A stretch of DNA of 10,285 nucleotides from Cytidiella melzeri (GCA_022592445.1 JABYQR010000725.1:1-10285), one strand, 5' to 3'; positions 1 to 7,008 are shown, numbered from the stretch's first letter. Program-made: numbers and translations. The notes: generated by a model from the sequence alone, not told the origin.

Positions 1-350
1 CAAAACAACACACACCTTTTCCCTCTGTAGTCTTCTTCCTCAACCCCAAGACTCCGGCACACGCTGTGCATGCCAACCGCACTCTACAACAATACAACTC
101 GAGAACAACACAATTGTGTTCGCTCCCACGTCATGCTTGGATCGGGTTTCATCAGATCGAGCAATTGTGGTTGGCAGAACGGGCCAATGGCAGAGAAGAT
201 AGCAGCAAATTTGTTGTTGTAGGTGATATTGGTGTGCAGTGAGCGGCTGAAAGGGAATGTGAGTGGTGAGGAATTTGTCGCGCGGTTCATCTGTGTCGAG
301 TTGCACACAGAAGAGAGGGTGAGACAGAAAAGGATGAACGCAGTACATTA
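1..350. other. Non-coding stretch, no gene seen
   Basis: Open frames here are short or composition-driven on both strands. There is no motif, intron pair or repeat that I can support apart from the palindrome starting at 351. Confidence 0.5.
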
Positions 351-377
351 CACAAGAGGGTACACTACCCTCTCGTG
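351..377. repeat. Near-perfect 27-bp palindrome (hairpin)
   Basis: Arms CACAAGAGGGTA (351-362) and TACCCTCTCGTG (366-377) pair with one mismatch around a 3-base loop. The mismatch is a CpA against a CpG, as if a perfect palindrome lost one CpG. The core AGGGTA-N3-TACCCT recurs at 730-744 and 1127-1141. Confidence 0.85.
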
Positions 378-407
378 CAACATAAACCGTGGAGAGGTGG
401 GAGAGCA

Positions 408-421
408 AGAGAGAGAGAGAG
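408..421 (+). repeat. (AG)n microsatellite in a GA-rich tract
   Basis: An uninterrupted AG dinucleotide run sits within a GA-rich stretch of about 390-480. It is simple sequence. The long minus-strand open frame across 40-570 follows from this composition and is not credible as a gene. Confidence 0.85.
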
Positions 422-492
422 CAAGACCAAGACTGAGAATGCAGGGGCTGGAGAGAGCGAGTGAGAGGGCAAGAACAACAAGTCGAAGCTTC

Positions 493-626
493 ACTGATGG
501 TGCCTACCCTTAAAACCAGACCGCAAGCCTGGGCCGGAATTTGGGTGCTGGAGGGGGAGAGAGCGCGCAAGAACCATGAGTTGACTGATGGCGCCTAACC
601 TTAACACCAGACCGCAAGCGCGGGCC
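493..626 (+). repeat. Tandem duplication, 91-bp period
   Basis: A 43-bp segment at 493-535 recurs at 584-626 with 38 of 43 bases identical, both containing ACCAGACCGCAAGC. GA-rich sequence precedes each copy, so the full unit is close to the 91-bp period. One of the differences is TG against CG. Confidence 0.8.
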
Positions 627-688
627 GACCTGTTAAGCAATTGGATCAGCATGCTGATTGACTTGCAGTATCTCATTGTGAACCTCTC

Positions 689-867
689 CTCGCCTGACTT
701 CGCCACCCCTTTCACCATATCTCAACGACAGGGTAGTTTACCCTGTTGTTGGCAATATTGTACAACCTTGACACCGCAAACCCAGACAAATCACAAGGTG
801 CAGAAGTCAATCAAATTACGAAGTCACAACGTTGGAGGACCGTGTTGGGCTTACTTGGTGCGTCTGA
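689..867 (+). repeat. Direct repeat, copy A (about 180 bp)
   Basis: This segment is repeated at 1086-1279. Shared blocks include TATCTCAACGACAGGGTAG, TCAAATTACGAAGTCACAAC and ACTTGGTGCGTCTGA. It contains a hairpin: arms CAACGACAGGGTA (723-735) and TACCCTGTTGTTG (739-751) with loop GTT and one CpG/TpG mismatch. The two copies read in different frames, so it behaves as a non-coding repeat or a decayed coding repeat. I do not recognise a family. Confidence 0.9.
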
Positions 868-1085
868 CTTACGAAGTGTACTCACATAACAAACACTCAC
901 GCAGACCACAGCATCTAAGGGAATTGGCCAGCAATCTTTGTTATCAAGGCTTGTACTGCTTGCATCAAGGTGAGTGGACCGTTTGCCGTTCGATATATCA
1001 ACAAGTGTTGAGCATTTGCATGCAGTGCGAAGAAGGCGTGTGCACAATCAGTGTGTGGCGTTGCATTAGATTACCAGGGACAAGA

Positions 1086-1279
1086 CTCGCCCACCTTCAC
1101 CACCTCTCTCACCGTATCTCAACGACAGGGTAGTTTACCCTGTTGTTGGAAATATTGTATGACCTCAAAACCGCAAACCCGTACAAACTCACGAGGTGCA
1201 GAAGTCGATCAAATTACGAAGTCACAACGTGGGAGCACCGTGTCAGTTGCGTAATTGGGGACATACTTGGTGCGTCTGA
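1086..1279 (+). repeat. Direct repeat, copy B (about 194 bp)
   Basis: This is the second copy of the 689-867 repeat, offset by 397 bp at its start and 412 bp at its end, because copy B carries about 15 extra bases near 1245-1264. The hairpin is conserved (arms 1120-1132 and 1136-1148). Several differences from copy A are CG/CA pairs. Confidence 0.9.
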
Positions 1280-1659
1280 GGAGGCAGAGGACTGGTTTCA
1301 GAAACGATTAAAGGACATTGTTGAAGGAACAGCAACCCCGGTGTCCAACTGTGAATGGAAGTCACGGCTGCGACAAACTAAATCAGCTGCAAACACTTTC
1401 CTCACTAATATTGAGACCTTCTCAGCAGATGCTGTATTTAGAGATAATTAACAGAATACACATAGATACCGTTGTTCATATCTGTACACAGCAGATTACA
1501 AACTAGCATCCAAATACTATGCTTTAGACCAAGATGAAGTAGAATTTACCACAACTGCACATACATTGCTGGCTATAGCATGTGTTTCACTGGAAATGCG
1601 AAGACTTTCTAGGTCAGCCATCTAGATGCGTCAAAAATACAGCCACTGAGTAATTAACC

Positions 1660-2050
1660 ACTGAGTCATGCATGCAACACAAGAAGATAGCCTGCAAGCC
1701 GACCAAGTGTACTTGAAATTGCAGAGTGGTTGACAAATGCACATTTCACAGGGTTTGAACATTTGGAAGGTCTGAATTCTCTAAATCAGGTTTATCTGTG
1801 GGGTAGAGCATTACCTACTGACTATTATAAGGTTTGCTATCAGAGAGAGGAGAAATCGGCCCGATGCAGCAGCAGCCGCTTGAAAACTATGTGATAGGTA
1901 CAAACCGGATAGCCAAAAATCATGTGATAACCTGCAAGAAAAAGATCAGCGGGGTTCCAAACGGAGTCTGAGCAACTTTTATCAGTACATTGACTGTATA
2001 TCCCCAACGTTGGGTTCAACCAAAAAGATTTTTATGTCTGTGTGTTGCTG
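1660..2050 (+). pseudogene. Coding-like remnants of unknown family
   Basis: Two adjacent plus-strand blocks look protein-like but lie in different frames. About 1697-1892 gives VLEIAEWLTNAHF, then LNQVYLWGRALPTDYYKVCY, and ends at a TGA. About 1895-2048 gives NLQEKDQRGSKRSLSNFYQY and ends at TGA. Either a frameshift or a lost intron would join them. The arrangement is reminiscent of a retroelement Gag or a continuation of the TPR-like remnant upstream, but I cannot assign a family. Confidence 0.25.
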
Positions 2051-2335
2051 AAGGGCAGGACTATCTGATGATGTAAAATTTGTGTCTATTCATGTACATG
2101 TGTTTAATACAAAAAACAAAAACAGACTTTTGATGGGAGATTCAGCTCATCACACGCATTTGTAGAGTAAGTAACAAAGCAAATGAAACACCATCAAATC
2201 ATTACACCACACTGTTACAAAATTTGTTACCGCATGTATTACCCCATCAAATTCCCACAGTTTGGGGGACAAAAAGGTCACATCTGAAAAAGCATCAATG
2301 CGCTGGCGCGAACTGGAACAATTCTTCTTCATTCT
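2051..2335. other. Degraded spacer upstream of the integrase remnant
   Basis: AT-rich sequence with stops in all frames. I looked for the expected HHCC zinc finger and RNase H of the downstream Ty3 remnant and found neither. The recognisable Pol starts near 2336, so a truncation or deletion lies here. Confidence 0.5.
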
Positions 2336-3526
2336 TCAGGAATCGTAACATTATCGGTGCCTCGTAGGCCATGGCAGAGCATTGCGCTTGACTTTGTGGG
2401 ACTCTTGCCTCAATCGACTAATCAGCTGGGCAAATTCAACATGATCTGTGTGATTATAGATCAGCTCACATCAATGGTTCACCTCGTGGCAACACAACAG
2501 ACTTACAGAGCAAAACAACTTGCCAAGGTGATAATTGAAACAGTCTATAAACTGCACGGTCTGCCTGAGCGAATCATTGGTGATAGAGACAGTCTTTTCA
2601 CAAGCATATTTTGAAATGAACTGCACTTACTATTGGGAACGGAATTGTGTCTGTTGTCCGTGTATCACCCACAGACCAATGAGGCCATGGAACGTGTGAA
2701 TCGTACCATGACACAAATGTTGCAACAGTGTGTCAGTTCTGACCAAAATGATTGGGTGCAAAAACTGCCCGTGATCAAATTAGGAATGAATACGGCGAGA
2801 TCAGATACAACTGGATTATCACCTTTCTACCTGAACTACGCTCAGATGCCAAGGACACTTGTATGGAATAATCAGTCGGAATATCCGGGAGTAAGGAAGT
2901 TCACATTACAAATGAAGCAGGCCATCATGGCTGCTCACAACGCAATCATAGCTGCCTGTGCATTGCAGACTGCAGAAGCCAACAAGCATAGACAGGGTGT
3001 ACCCAAATTCAAAGAAGGCACGTTAGTGTATCTATCCACAAAGAACTTACAACCTCCAAAGGGATAGGCTTGTAAATTGGTACCAAAGTATATTGGTCCG
3101 TTTGCGATAACAAAGGTGATTGCACCCATATCGTCTTATCAGCTTGCCCTGTCCGATGAACTGAAGGTGCAAGGGATACACAATATGTTTCACGCATCAT
3201 TACTGAGACCTCATATACCAAACAATGACTGATGTTTCCCAAGCAGACAGTTTCACCGTCTGCCTGGTTTTGGCGAACAGCTACGAGAATGGAGTGTTGT
3301 CCATATTTTGTCCCATAGCGGAAAGGGTAGTGCGGCCGATTTCGAGGTACTGTGATCTACGGGGGATGTGACCTGGACTCCGTATTTTTACATCAAACAC
3401 CTGTGAGCGTTTGAAGAGTATTGTGAGGCCCTGGGTATCAATAGTATCAGTCAGCTGCCCCCAAAACCCAACCAGAATGAAGAACACACACCCACAGTAG
3501 CAGCATGTGGCGTTGTGATAGGCTGA
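2336..3526 (+). pseudogene. Decayed Ty3/Gypsy integrase with GPY/F and chromo-like domain
   Basis: One plus-strand frame holds the C-terminal part of a Ty3/Gypsy Pol. It starts in the finger-to-core linker (VPRRPWQSIALDFVG). The core acids are D at 2390-2392, D at 2582-2584 (GDRDSLF) and E at 2690-2692 (NEAMERVNR), so the DD35E spacing is kept. KYIGPF (GPF at 3095-3103) and IHNMFHASLLRPH mark the GPY/F module. FGEQLREW followed by TGDVTWTPY (about 3270-3400) is the divergent chromo-like domain of a second basidiomycete lineage. In-frame stops at 2612 (TGA), 3065 (TAG), 3230, 3353, 3404 and 3524 (all TGA) kill it, yet the frame never shifts. RT, RNase H and the zinc finger are missing upstream, so it is 5'-truncated as well as mutated. 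It is not closely related to the intact element at the right. Confidence 0.93.
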
Positions 3527-4657
3527 CACGTGTTTCATAGAAAACGAGAAGGTCTTTCATACAAGTTCAACACGATGATTCATGGCTCGAGTGGCACATT
3601 TTCGAGTGGCACAACCAGCAACAGAGGGCGCGAGTGGCATAACCAAAGCATCAATAAGAGAGAGAGTGGGAGTAGTCAGAGCACCAGAACAATCCATTCA
3701 AAACCCACTCACAGAGACAACTATAAGTATTCCACTATTGACAATCACACTATGCCTCGCGTAGCATCAAATTTCACTGCTGAAGACGGCCTGAAGTGGG
3801 AGAGATACACTGAGAAGTGTAAGCTTTTTCACGCAGGAAAGGCCAACCACCCCGGCGCACCGCCAGAGGGCTATATCAGTGTATACTGAGCAATTAAGCA
3901 GAAGTACTCACCTTTATCAGATGATGTTCCGTCCCTCTGCTATCCCTGCGCTCCTACCTCTGGTCCCGCTGCCTTTATGTCTGATACAGCATATGGTGAA
4001 TGAATGTGGATGCAAGAACAAACCCAGGTGCATTTGCTTTGCACTTTGCAGATGACGCAGGAACAGGCGAGAGACCGTCAATTTGGCAATCAGGGCAGAT
4101 CTAAGGGTCCAGGTGGCTTCTGAGGAAGTCGGGGAGGTTATTGAGGAGATCAAGGCAAGAAAGATAGGGGTGCTCACCATCCTAAGAACTTTGCTGATCG
4201 AGTTTCTCCTCCATGCAATCCAAAGCCAAAGACCAAGTCGTATGAGCGTCATAGAAACCGCTGCAAGGACTACTGAGAACAGAAGGAGGGCACCAAACTC
4301 CCTGTATCCGAGGGTGAGCTGCATATTCACAGCATTATCAACGGGATGTTTGACTCAGCTGGAAAGTTTCAGCAGGCCCATCTGAGACCTACGAGAACGA
4401 CATCCAAGAAGGACTGTCAGGAACCTTCACCCCACTTGGAGAAGACATATTCAAAACGAGCTACGGCCTCATCAACAACTCCAAACCGATGGGATGTGCA
4501 TGAGCAGATAGGTCTTGTCCACAAGACCTGGAGGGCAAATGTATGGACTAAGCGCCTCCCATCAGATGCGGACACTACAAAGGGTCGGAAGGAACAAGTT
4601 CCAAACCCTTGTGGCTCGAGATCACAGGTGACATCCGATACCACAGCGTTGACTTGA
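3527..4657 (+). pseudogene. In-frame C-terminal extension of the decayed Pol, with Arg/Gly-rich block
   Basis: The integrase frame continues past 3526 to a final TGA at 4655-4657, with in-frame TGA codons at 3887, 4001, 4121, 4142 and 4274. Readable blocks are a Ser/Thr-rich linker (3540-3750), a charged block FTAEDGLKWERYTEKCKLF (about 3770-3830), and a block beginning MTQEQARDRQFGNQGRSKG (from 4052). The last runs into GGF, GSRGGY and KKDRGAHHPKNFADR, resembling RG-rich nucleic-acid-binding tails. A Thr/Lys/Pro-rich end follows. I do not recognise a named domain. The shared frame and shared mutation pattern argue that it was one protein with the integrase; an independent Gag-like or accessory ORF in the same frame is the alternative. 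Three CGAGTGGCA repeats (3588, 3603, 3631) lie in the linker. Confidence 0.6.
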
Positions 4658-5396
4658 CTCGCCTTCCCTTGTGTACCGTCTTGCACATCCATCTCCTTCT
4701 TTGCTTACGCTTGTTTGCCACTCCCTAATGAATTCCCGCCACTCCCTCTCATGCCAAGCAAGTCTAGGCGCTCGACATTACTCGTGTTTCTGTTCATTCC
4801 TGCTATTTCTTTGTAAGTCTACCTACTCGTGTTTCTTTACTTTTTCAGACTACTTACTTGTAGCTACCTTGCTTTGTTCAAATGCCACTGACTTGGGTAA
4901 TTGTAGATTACTGCTTGTTGTATATAGGTAGTACAATGTATGGGGAAAAAACCCCAAGAACTTTGAATCAACCATTATTCCTACTCACTCTGTTTGACAC
5001 TCGAAGAACTCTTCTCGTGTTTCTCATTGCTTTCCCAACAATAACCACGCTTTCTGGCACCATCTCACCGAGAACGCACCGAGAACTCACACTCCCGCAA
5101 CTGCAGACTTGAGGTGTCGCTTACTCAGGCCGCCTGTCGGCAATCTTATGATCACGGCAAACACAAAGCAGCTCGCATTGTAAAGACAACATGTTTTGTT
5201 TGCTCCACGCACAGAAGATTGGGTGAATTATGAGGCCAAAGGCCTCACCAGAATTCTGCCTCCCCCACGTACTCCCTGAGTTAAGCATAACGGACTCATC
5301 AGTACTTGAGTCCTTTAGATTGTTTGTCACTCACTGTGACCTACCTGTTTCCCACCTAGACCTCCCCCATACAAAGGTGTGTAAGCCTGGCAAGCA
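4658..5396. other. Pyrimidine-rich non-coding region
   Basis: The plus strand is rich in C and T from about 4660 to 5080. It contains three copies of CTCGTGTTTCT (4781-4791, 4826-4836, 5014-5024), a small inverted sequence GGGGAAAAAACCCC (4942-4955) and a perfect 7-bp-stem hairpin TGAGGCC-AAA-GGCCTCA (5231-5247). I expected an LTR and polypurine tract for the decayed element but could not identify either. No supported gene. Confidence 0.5.
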
Positions 5397-5424
5397 CCCC
5401 CCCCCCCCCCCTTTGACAGGCTTA
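5382..5424. repeat. Inverted repeat enclosing a 15-C homopolymer
   Basis: Arms TAAGCCTGGCAA (5382-5393) and TTGACAGGCTTA (5413-5424) pair at 11 of 12 positions. The 19-base loop contains an unbroken run of 15 C (5397-5411). The run length could vary between individuals or be misread in assembly. Confidence 0.85.
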
Positions 5425-5576
5425 TATGCCCATCTTGGTTAAGGAGCACATACTAAGTAATAAACAGCCAGATAATGTTGTATTCCCTGTAGAGTAAAGA
5501 CTGGCAGCAGCCGGTTTCAAGTGTTTTACTAAGCATGTGACATGTTACCCAACATAGTGTGATGAAGTGAGCCTGT

Positions 5577-5744
5577 CTAGACCGTGGTTCTCCCATCAAC
5601 ATAGCATGCCCCTCTCAACGTCAAGTTCCTCCCATCAATACTAGCGTTAGCAAGGCCGGCAAGCGGCAAGGACAATTCCTGAACATTGAATGAAATATTA
5701 CTTTTTGAGCCAGATTTGTAAGTAAACTGGGTGCTGGTAGCAGC
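5577..5744 (-). CDS. Possible terminal exon of a minus-strand host gene (beta-rich protein)
   Basis: On the minus strand a candidate 3' splice site (TTGTTCAG before 5744) is preceded 16 bases upstream by a consensus branch point CTAAC (5761-5765). The open frame after it, ending in TAG at 5577-5579, reads FTYKSGSKSNISFNVQEL, then LPLAGLANASIDGRNLTLRG. This is an alternating polar/hydrophobic, Asn/Ser-rich pattern typical of secreted or LEA/DUF3712-like beta proteins. The same frame also continues upstream through the putative intron. The family suggestion is from general resemblance only. The gene's 5' part would lie to the right, where the chromovirus now sits. Confidence 0.3.
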   Translation of the reverse strand, partial: AATSTQFTYKSGSKSNISFNVQELSLPLAGLANASIDGRNLTLRGACYVDGRTTV

Positions 5745-6087
5745 CTGAACAAGTAATAATGTTAGGAATGGCTTCTTCAATGAGTAATGTATAGTAAGTT
5801 GGTGATTTGTTTCCACTGGAGCACACAATTATTCATGAAAGAAGAAGGACCGTGCTGTATTGTTTGAAGTGCAACAATGGGTGTAAACACGGAATTAAAA
5901 CATGTACAAGTTGGTGGAGTAAAGCATGGAGATAAAGATTGTTTGACGTGCGTCTTCTTCTTGATGGTGTTGAACTATGTTAGATTTTCTAGATACAATC
6001 TGGTAAACTGCAGGAGCAGGGTTGCAAGTGATTATGTGATTGATAGCAAATTGAATAAATCATATAGCATGAAATAGTTAATTGCAC
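5745..6087. other. Intron-like or intergenic stretch
   Basis: No long frame on either strand. It contains splice-like signals on the minus strand (a CTCCTGCAG acceptor near 6006) compatible with introns and a short exon of the neighbouring exon candidates. I can support nothing further. Confidence 0.35.
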
Positions 6088-6311
6088 CTGTGACTTTGTT
6101 ACCAAAAGGAACCTGAGTAAACAACTCTGTTGCTGGTAAGGACGTTGCCAAGCCATCTGGTCATGAATATCAACTGTATTACAGGCATTTTCTAGTGGTG
6201 ACACCGTTGATAGGCAACTTGATTTGGGATAAAGTGACTGACACGGAGACAGGGCTCGACGTGACAAACAGGGACACGATGTGGACGACGACGACGAGGT
6301 GGTGGCAGGCG
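6088..6311 (-). pseudogene. Possible upstream exons of the same minus-strand gene
   Basis: Reading leftward from 6311, the minus strand carries PVSVSVTLSQIKLPINGV (about 6200-6260). A plausible intron ends in CAG at 6157, and an exon at 6088-6156 reads LATSLPATELFTQVPFGNKV in the frame entered after that intron. A donor GTGCAA follows (6082-6087). The pattern 'beta strand, IxLPING, ATSLPAT' is like fungal DUF3712/LEA-type domains. No complete gene model joins these to 5577-5744 without doubt, and an in-frame stop lies in between. A (GAC)4 run at 6284-6295 sits in the first block. Confidence 0.25.
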
Positions 6312-6354
6312 TGTAGCACAATGCTCTCACCAACTATAAACCTTATTCAGGTAG

Positions 6355-6442
6355 CTAGCCCAGTAAAGACCAAGTTAGCATTGATACTACTCGCTATGTA
6401 GTACAAGAGGGGTGTTGCTTACCTAGCCCAGTAAAGACCAAG
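6355..6442 (-). repeat. 20-bp exact direct repeat inside the LTR
   Basis: CTAGCCCAGTAAAGACCAAG occurs exactly at 6355-6374 and 6423-6442, a 68-bp period. Both copies lie downstream of the TATA box in element orientation, so in R/U5. Between them is a small inverted repeat TACTAC/GTAGTA (6385-6390 and 6398-6403). It probably arose by local duplication. Confidence 0.9.
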
Positions 6443-6479
6443 AGGTCGAGATGAGGGCTAGGAGCGTACATGTAGCTGC

Positions 6480-6486
6480 TTATATA
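6480..6486 (-). promoter_or_regulatory. TATA box of the LTR promoter
   Basis: The minus strand reads GTCTATATAAGC about 510 bp into the LTR. This is a clean TATA element placed where the U3/R boundary would be expected, so transcription of the element would start some 25-40 bases further left. This is a position and consensus argument only. Confidence 0.55.
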
Positions 6487-6736
6487 GACTTCAGGGACCT
6501 GCGCACAGACCATGTTGAGGGCAGGCTTTGCAAGAAGCCATGTGAACGAAGAACAAAAGAACTACTTAAAGGAGAACAATAGCTATTGTCTAGACCTTGC
6601 CAAGAACTCTACCCGTGAGAGAATCTATCTAAAAGGAGACCAACTATTGTATTCCATTCCCACACCTGTGAGAACATCCTTCCATAAAGATAACAATAAG
6701 GAAAGAACAATAAGGAGCCCATGTGGATGGTATCTA

Positions 6737-6863
6737 TGACGTCAAACCCTAGCTATGGGCTGAGCCATGTGCTTGTAGCCATGTGGTCTTACTTAAGCTA
6801 AGTCACATGCCAGTGTGACGTAGTAGCAAGTAATGTGACCGTGTGGAGCGTCTAAGCCACGTG
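6737..6863. promoter_or_regulatory. U3 cluster of palindromic activator-like motifs
   Basis: Within U3 are a perfect CRE palindrome TGACGTCA (6737-6744), an E-box CACGTG (6858-6863) and three TGTGAC/GTCACA half-sites (6802-6807, 6814-6819, 6834-6839). The first two half-sites form an inverted pair. The first two motifs are classical binding sites for bZIP (ATF/CREB) and bHLH factors in fungi. Binding is inferred from sequence only. Confidence 0.4.
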
Positions 6864-6998
6864 ATACGGGCGCTTATTAGACGTGCAAAGGAGTTTATGC
6901 ATAGAGAATTGAAACTGAGTTGTAGCCCGGAGTTTTACAGATAAAAACAAGAGGTAAATTGCAAAAATTAAGGGCTAGTCAGGCCATCCATGACATTA

Positions 6999-7008
6999 CC
7001 CCCCTCCT
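6999..7008 (-). other. Polypurine tract (plus-strand primer site)
   Basis: On the minus strand this reads AGGAGGGGGG, followed by TAA and then TGTCA, the presumed LTR start. A purine run immediately before the 3' LTR is the site where Ty3/Gypsy RNase H leaves the primer for second-strand DNA synthesis. Position, strand and composition all fit. Confidence 0.85.

Larger units (their letters stand above)
588..1623 (+). pseudogene. Possible decayed protein-coding gene with TPR-like segments
   Basis: A single plus-strand frame reads from 588 to a stop at about 1621, interrupted by stops at 1131-1133 and 1449-1451. Three stretches look protein-like. LYCLHQGEWTVCRSIYQQVL (about 950-1010) fits the second half of a TPR unit. 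SEEAEDWFQKRLKDIVEG lies near 1280. TADYKLASKYYALDQDEVEF and then HTLLAIACVSLEMRRL (about 1488-1615) resemble TPR helices. The frame also crosses both copies of the direct repeat, which weakens the case for one gene. There is no start context, no clear introns and no homologue I can name. It could be a dead host TPR protein, or chance open sequence between repeats. Confidence 0.3.
6312..6995 (-). repeat. 3' LTR of the chromovirus
   Basis: In element orientation the LTR begins TGTCATGG right after the polypurine tract (right edge 6995). I place the other end at 6312, where the element would finish GCTACA, giving the TGT...ACA ends typical of Ty3/Gypsy LTRs and a length of 684 bp. U3 would carry the motifs near 6737-6863. 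A TATATAA box sits at 6480-6486, and R/U5 would follow to 6312. The right edge is well supported. The left edge is inferred, because the 5' LTR for comparison is outside the window. No convincing gene lies inside. Confidence 0.7.

Noticed and set aside
40..570. 176-residue open frame on the minus strand
   Set aside because: It runs through GA-rich simple sequence and the 91-bp-period repeat. The product is Ser/Cys/Leu-biased by composition and shows no domain.
3917..4330. 137-residue minus-strand frame opposite the Pol extension
   Set aside because: It is the shadow of the decayed plus-strand frame, which carries the RG-rich block and shared decay pattern.
2336..4657. TGA read as an amino acid (code reassignment or mitochondrial DNA), given that eleven of twelve stops are TGA
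   Set aside because: Conserved positions call for Trp at some TGA codons and Arg at others, and a TAG is also present, so mutation from TGG and CGA explains it better. The intact Pol nearby ends at a TGA and has no internal TGA.
4813..4848. GTAAGT...TTTTTCAG intron-like pair
   Set aside because: At 36 bases it is shorter than usual basidiomycete introns, lacks a branch point, and no coding frame flanks it.
4671..5112. Hydrophobic plus-strand open frames
   Set aside because: The hydrophobicity follows from the pyrimidine-rich composition; no start context, homology or splice support.
5989..6333. 114-residue minus-strand open frame starting in the LTR edge
   Set aside because: It crosses the predicted LTR boundary, and its product is Ser/Cys-rich. 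A different frame in the same stretch gives more protein-like blocks.
6512..6739. 75-residue plus-strand frame inside the LTR
   Set aside because: LTRs of this family are non-coding, the frame is antisense to the element and no domain is visible.
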